Positions 61,512 to 64,000 of a DNA stretch of 64,000 nt are shown in pieces. The stretch is from Lyngbya sp. PCC 8106 (lineage in GTDB: Bacteria > Cyanobacteriota > Cyanobacteriia > Cyanobacteriales > Microcoleaceae). The position numbers were made by a program, and so were the translations under genes. Within the stretch, counting starts at the first letter, position 1, and each line of letters opens with the position of its first letter. Where the stretch lies: positions 9,426-73,425 of the forward strand of contig NZ_AAVU01000039.1 of assembly GCF_000169095.1 (NCBI RefSeq), given 5' to 3'. The notes under the pieces are model-generated. The model was given only the letters and a program-made list of their open reading frames with translations, did no database searches and had not been told where the DNA came from.

Positions 61512-62198
61512 TTAGCGACGCGAGACAGACATAACAATCTGCAACACATACCAGAACAGCAACGCCACAGACGCAAACAGTTCTAAAGAAGCCGCCACAT
61601 AATGTTCTTTCGAGTAATGGCGCATGATTTTTGAGGTATCATACAAAATCGTCGCCGAAGCAAAGACAACCATTACCACCGAGAACAAAAGACCTAAAGT
61701 AAAGCCGAAAAGAACGCTACATAAGATCAATCCCAGAGCCACAAAGCCCCCTATTTTCAGAATTCCACCCAAAAAGGTAAAATCTGTTTTTGTCGTTAGA
61801 GCAATAGTCGTTAAGCCACCAAACAGCAACAACGTTAAAATCGCTGCGGTGGGGAGAACCGTTGGGTCAGAAAAATAAGCCGCGATGTAAAGCAAGGGTG
61901 CAAAAATCAACGCTTGGGCGAGGACATAAATTCCTAAACCCGCATATTGAGTCTCCACAGAATCAGCTTTTGCCGTTAAACTTCGCGAAAACCAACCCAG
62001 AAGTGAAAAACCTCCCAAAATTGCTAACCAGCTAAACCGACTCCCCATCACAAAATTGGTTAACGCTTCGGCTATCCCCAGTTGAAACAACAAAATGGAA
62101 ACCAAAACAAACGAACCCACCGCCCCAGCCAAGTGTATGTACGTTTTCTGAATGAACATAGCTCGTTCACTGGGTCGAGACTGAGCAACTGTTACCAT
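61512..62198 (-). CDS. Bax inhibitor-1 / YccA family protein
   Basis: This is a 228-residue membrane protein with seven helices: AMFIQKTYIHLAGAVGSFVL, then GLGIYVLAQALIFAPLLYIA and ASATILYDTSKIMRHYSKEH, the last being the typical Asp/Tyr-rich motif of the BI-1 family. Bacterial members are calcium leak-like or protease-modulating proteins. Function in cyanobacteria is not known. Monocistronic. Confidence 0.9.
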   Translation of the reverse strand: MVTVAQSRPSERAMFIQKTYIHLAGAVGSFVLVSILLFQLGIAEALTNFVMGSRFSWLAILGGFSLLGWFSRSLTAKADSVETQYAGLGIYVLAQALIFAPLLYIAAYFSDPTVLPTAAILTLLLFGGLTTIALTTKTDFTFLGGILKIGGFVALGLILCSVLFGFTLGLLFSVVMVVFASATILYDTSKIMRHYSKEHYVAASLELFASVALLFWYVLQIVMSVSRR

Positions 62199-62455
62199 AA
62201 AGCTTCTCCTAAATGAGTCTCAAAGAAAGTTATCTATGATTTTAAGAGTAGCATTTAGGTCAATGTTTTGAAGACACCGGGATGGGTTCGAGGTCTAGGC
62301 TTTGTACCCAACTGAATGTCTTGGGTGTTTCCATCCAGCCATTATTCAAAACACTGACGCGCGTATCTTAATAAACTCCGAAAAATTGTTAATCCCTGAA
62401 ATTCAGGCTTTAAACTTGGTGTAATTTTTCTTTATTGTGTTTCTCGTTAAAGATT

Positions 62456-62821
62456 ATGCCAATCCGAATAGAACAAGCAACTCGCATTGAACCTGCGGGA
62501 AATAAACCCAAACAGATTGATGAATATATTGGTCGGGTCAATTCTCAAACAGAAGCCATCAGTATTGCTCACATGAATTCTCCGAGTGGTTGGATGGAAC
62601 CCGGTCAGCGTCCAGAATTTGATGAATTTACAATTGTTTTAAAAGGAATGCTGCGGGTAGAATATGAAGGCGGTGAAATGGAGATTCATGCAGGACAAGC
62701 TGTGATTGCCAGTAAAGGGGAATGGGTGCGGTATAGTAGTCCTAGTGAAGAAGGAGCAGAATATATAGCCGTTTGTTTACCAGCATTTTCTCCCAGTTTA
62801 GTTCATCGAGATTCTGAATAA
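62456..62821 (+). CDS. Cupin-domain protein
   Basis: This is a 121-residue small beta-barrel protein; ATG 62456 is preferred to the upstream TTG. The cupin motifs are reduced: PGQRPEFDEFTIVLKGMLRV, then EYEGGEMEIHAGQAVIASKG and EWVRYSSPSEEGAEYIAVCL. Metal ligands of motif 1 (normally G-x5-H-x-H) are mostly absent, with only Glu-rich positions, so catalysis is uncertain. It could bind a small molecule. Next gene is sigF, on the same strand. Confidence 0.85.
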   Translation: MPIRIEQATRIEPAGNKPKQIDEYIGRVNSQTEAISIAHMNSPSGWMEPGQRPEFDEFTIVLKGMLRVEYEGGEMEIHAGQAVIASKGEWVRYSSPSEEGAEYIAVCLPAFSPSLVHRDSE

Positions 62822-62983
62822 ATTCCTGCTTTTGGGTGATTCTACAAATCACCAACTTGGGTGAAGAAAAAAGGAGTTGAGTTGGGCGATAGTAAAGCTA
62901 ATCTCAAAGCTAACACGTCTAAAGTCGGATATCTAGCAATAGATTGCGACGAAATAGCCACTCAACTCTCATTCAACATAATT

Positions 62984-63775
62984 ATGATCAATACTTTGAC
63001 TTCACCCCGTTGTCTCAAACAAAGTAGTCTGGAATTACTTCAAGAATATAAACAGTTTCCTTGTCAATCAATTCGGAACCAAATCGTACAACTGAATATG
63101 GGTTTGGTGCGCCAAGAAGTACATCACTGGGTTAAAAAATGTCCAGAAAGTTATGATGATTTATTTCAAATTGGATGTATTGGGCTGATTCAAGCGATAG
63201 AACGGTTTGATCTCACTAAAGGTTGTGCATTTAGCTCTTTTGCAGTTCCTTATATTCGCGGTGAAATTTTACATTATTTACGCGATAAAAGTTTGTTAAT
63301 TCGGGTTCCGCGTCGTTGTTCTCAGTTAAAACAAGAAGCAGCAAAGTTGGTGATTTTGTTACAGGAAAAGTTACACCGAAAACCCACTGATTTAGAAATT
63401 GCGAACAGTTTGGGAATTTCGATAGAGAAGTGGAATCAGGTTAAACTCACTGTCAAAAATTCTTCGGTGTTGAGTTTGGATATTCCGCTCAATGACGAAT
63501 TCAATGAAAAACATTGTTTGGGTGAATTAATTGTTGATTCCAATCCAAATGCTTCAATGTCTCAAGAAGAAAAAATAGATTTAGAAATGGCTTTATTGAA
63601 GTTGAAAGCAGAAAATCGGGATATTTTAGAATTGGTTTTCTTTAAAAATCTAACTTACAAAGAAGTCGCCAAACAAATGAATATAAGTGTGATGACGGTT
63701 TCTCGTCGTCTGAAACAAAGTTTGAGAGATCTCAAAATTATGCTGAACAATTATGAAATCCCCGAACCTCATTAA
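62984..63775 (+). CDS. sigF: Group 3 RNA polymerase sigma factor SigF-like
   Basis: This is a 263-residue sigma factor starting at ATG 62984 (MINTLTSPRCLKQ); the frame extends to GTG 62861 but SigF proteins are of this length. Region 2: RNQIVQLNMGLVRQEVHHWV, then DLFQIGCIGLIQAIERFDLT and GCAFSSFAVPYIRGEILHYL, then RVPRRCSQLKQEA. Region 4: LKAENRDILELVFFKNLTYK followed by EVAKQMNISVMTVSRRLKQS. In Synechocystis SigF controls type IV pilus and motility genes. Confidence 0.88.
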   Translation: MINTLTSPRCLKQSSLELLQEYKQFPCQSIRNQIVQLNMGLVRQEVHHWVKKCPESYDDLFQIGCIGLIQAIERFDLTKGCAFSSFAVPYIRGEILHYLRDKSLLIRVPRRCSQLKQEAAKLVILLQEKLHRKPTDLEIANSLGISIEKWNQVKLTVKNSSVLSLDIPLNDEFNEKHCLGELIVDSNPNASMSQEEKIDLEMALLKLKAENRDILELVFFKNLTYKEVAKQMNISVMTVSRRLKQSLRDLKIMLNNYEIPEPH

Positions 63776-63856
63776 AGACTGGGGATTAAAGAATCGAAAT
63801 TAATGGTAAAATTCTCAGCAGCCATTTACTCAATTTCAATCTTAAGTTACAATCTA

Positions 63857-64000
63857 TTATCGAGCTGGAACACCAATATATCCGGGATCGTTAGTAGTTG
63901 AATTACCGGGAGAATTAACCCCTCCGTTATTATTCATCGGATTATTGAGATTATCGGGAGAATTAACCCCTCCGTTATTATTCATCGGATTATTGAGATT
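63857..64000 (-). CDS. 3' end of a gene encoding Asn/Gly/Pro-rich repeats (partial)
   Basis: The minus-strand frame enters from the right edge and ends at TAA 63857-63859. The visible 47 residues hold a 16-residue repeat, NNPMNNNGGVNSPDNL, nearly twice, and then a tail GNSTTNDPGYIGVPAR. The low-complexity composition suggests a surface or extracellular repeat region. The N-terminal part, and hence the function, lies outside the window. Confidence 0.6.
   Translation of the reverse strand, partial: NLNNPMNNNGGVNSPDNLNNPMNNNGGVNSPGNSTTNDPGYIGVPAR
63907..64000. repeat. 48-bp coding tandem repeat, about two units
   Basis: The unit from CGGGAGAATTAACCCC to GGATTATTGAGATT repeats with a period of 48 bp (starts at 63907 and 63955), an exact multiple of three, inside the partial gene. 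It likely continues past the window edge and could vary in copy number. Confidence 0.85.

Noticed and set aside
62279..62320. tRNA-like GGGTTCGAGG near 62284
   Set aside because: No cloverleaf arms or acceptor stem can be drawn; no tRNA gene is seen in the window.
63907..64000. Possible CRISPR array, because of the regular 48-bp repeat
   Set aside because: The repeat is a multiple of three, has no unique spacers and lies inside an open frame encoding a peptide repeat.

Overview
The window looks like a chromosomal segment of a filamentous, non-unicellular-type cyanobacterium (order Oscillatoriales in the broad sense; the genus cannot be fixed from sequence alone). Reasons: frequent HIP1 octamers (GCGATCGC); photosynthesis genes (a Psb35-like protein, a PAM68 homologue next to rpsO, the carotenoid isomerase CrtISO, a PucC-family transporter); a SigF-type sigma factor; a very large TPR-CHAT protein; and AT-rich intergenic DNA. 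I see no rRNA, tRNA or CRISPR array.

Layout. 1-10 kb is a run of small stress or envelope genes: DUF1206, two DUF2382 proteins (one with a PRC barrel), a 17M-like stress protein, a BON lipoprotein, an ion-channel-like protein, a CaCA exchanger, GlsB/YeaQ-like, Psb35-like, a hydrophilic protein with a Psb34-like motif, and CsbD. 10-13 kb is pstC-pstA-pstB on the minus strand with no pstS. A textbook Pho box at 13284-13324 points away from pst, into a TnpB-only IS200/IS605-type element (about 13.38-14.89 kb). 15-25 kb holds housekeeping and accessory genes: DUF3611, a phosphoglycerate mutase, a YihY protein, a P450, a two-domain QueD-like protein, a J protein, an Rrf2 regulator and an aldose epimerase. 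25.8-30.8 kb is a 1647-residue exported TPR-CHAT protein. 31-41 kb has YggT, Upp, a probable orphan small RNA, CrtISO, an HxlR regulator, PEP synthase and an ABC-F protein, then a decayed second TPR-CHAT gene. 42-45 kb is a two-gene unit of an FAD/Rieske desaturase and a Rieske oxygenase, resembling an aromatic carotenoid pathway (CruE/CruH). 46.6-48.1 kb is a PucC-family transporter.

The most unusual part is 48.1-56.7 kb. Two nearly identical copies of a 137-139 bp repeat (48155-48293 and 56544-56680, same orientation) bracket an accessory block. Inside are a VapBC-type pair, a frameshifted gene, and an apparent operon: a coiled-coil membrane protein, a 1150-residue FtsK/SpoIIIE ATPase with an embedded S1 domain, three small WXG100-like helical-hairpin proteins, and a membrane-anchored ARC6/IMS-like protein. 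An HTH protein faces the operon. This reads as a reduced, type VII secretion-like ATPase/WXG100 module of a kind I do not recognise as described.

The right part (56.7-64 kb) has tandem MscS channels, rpsO-PAM68 homologue, DAHP synthase, a Bax-inhibitor-1 family protein, a cupin, SigF and the 3' end of a gene encoding Asn/Gly/Pro-rich repeats. Functional statements come from family resemblance read by eye; no database search was run.
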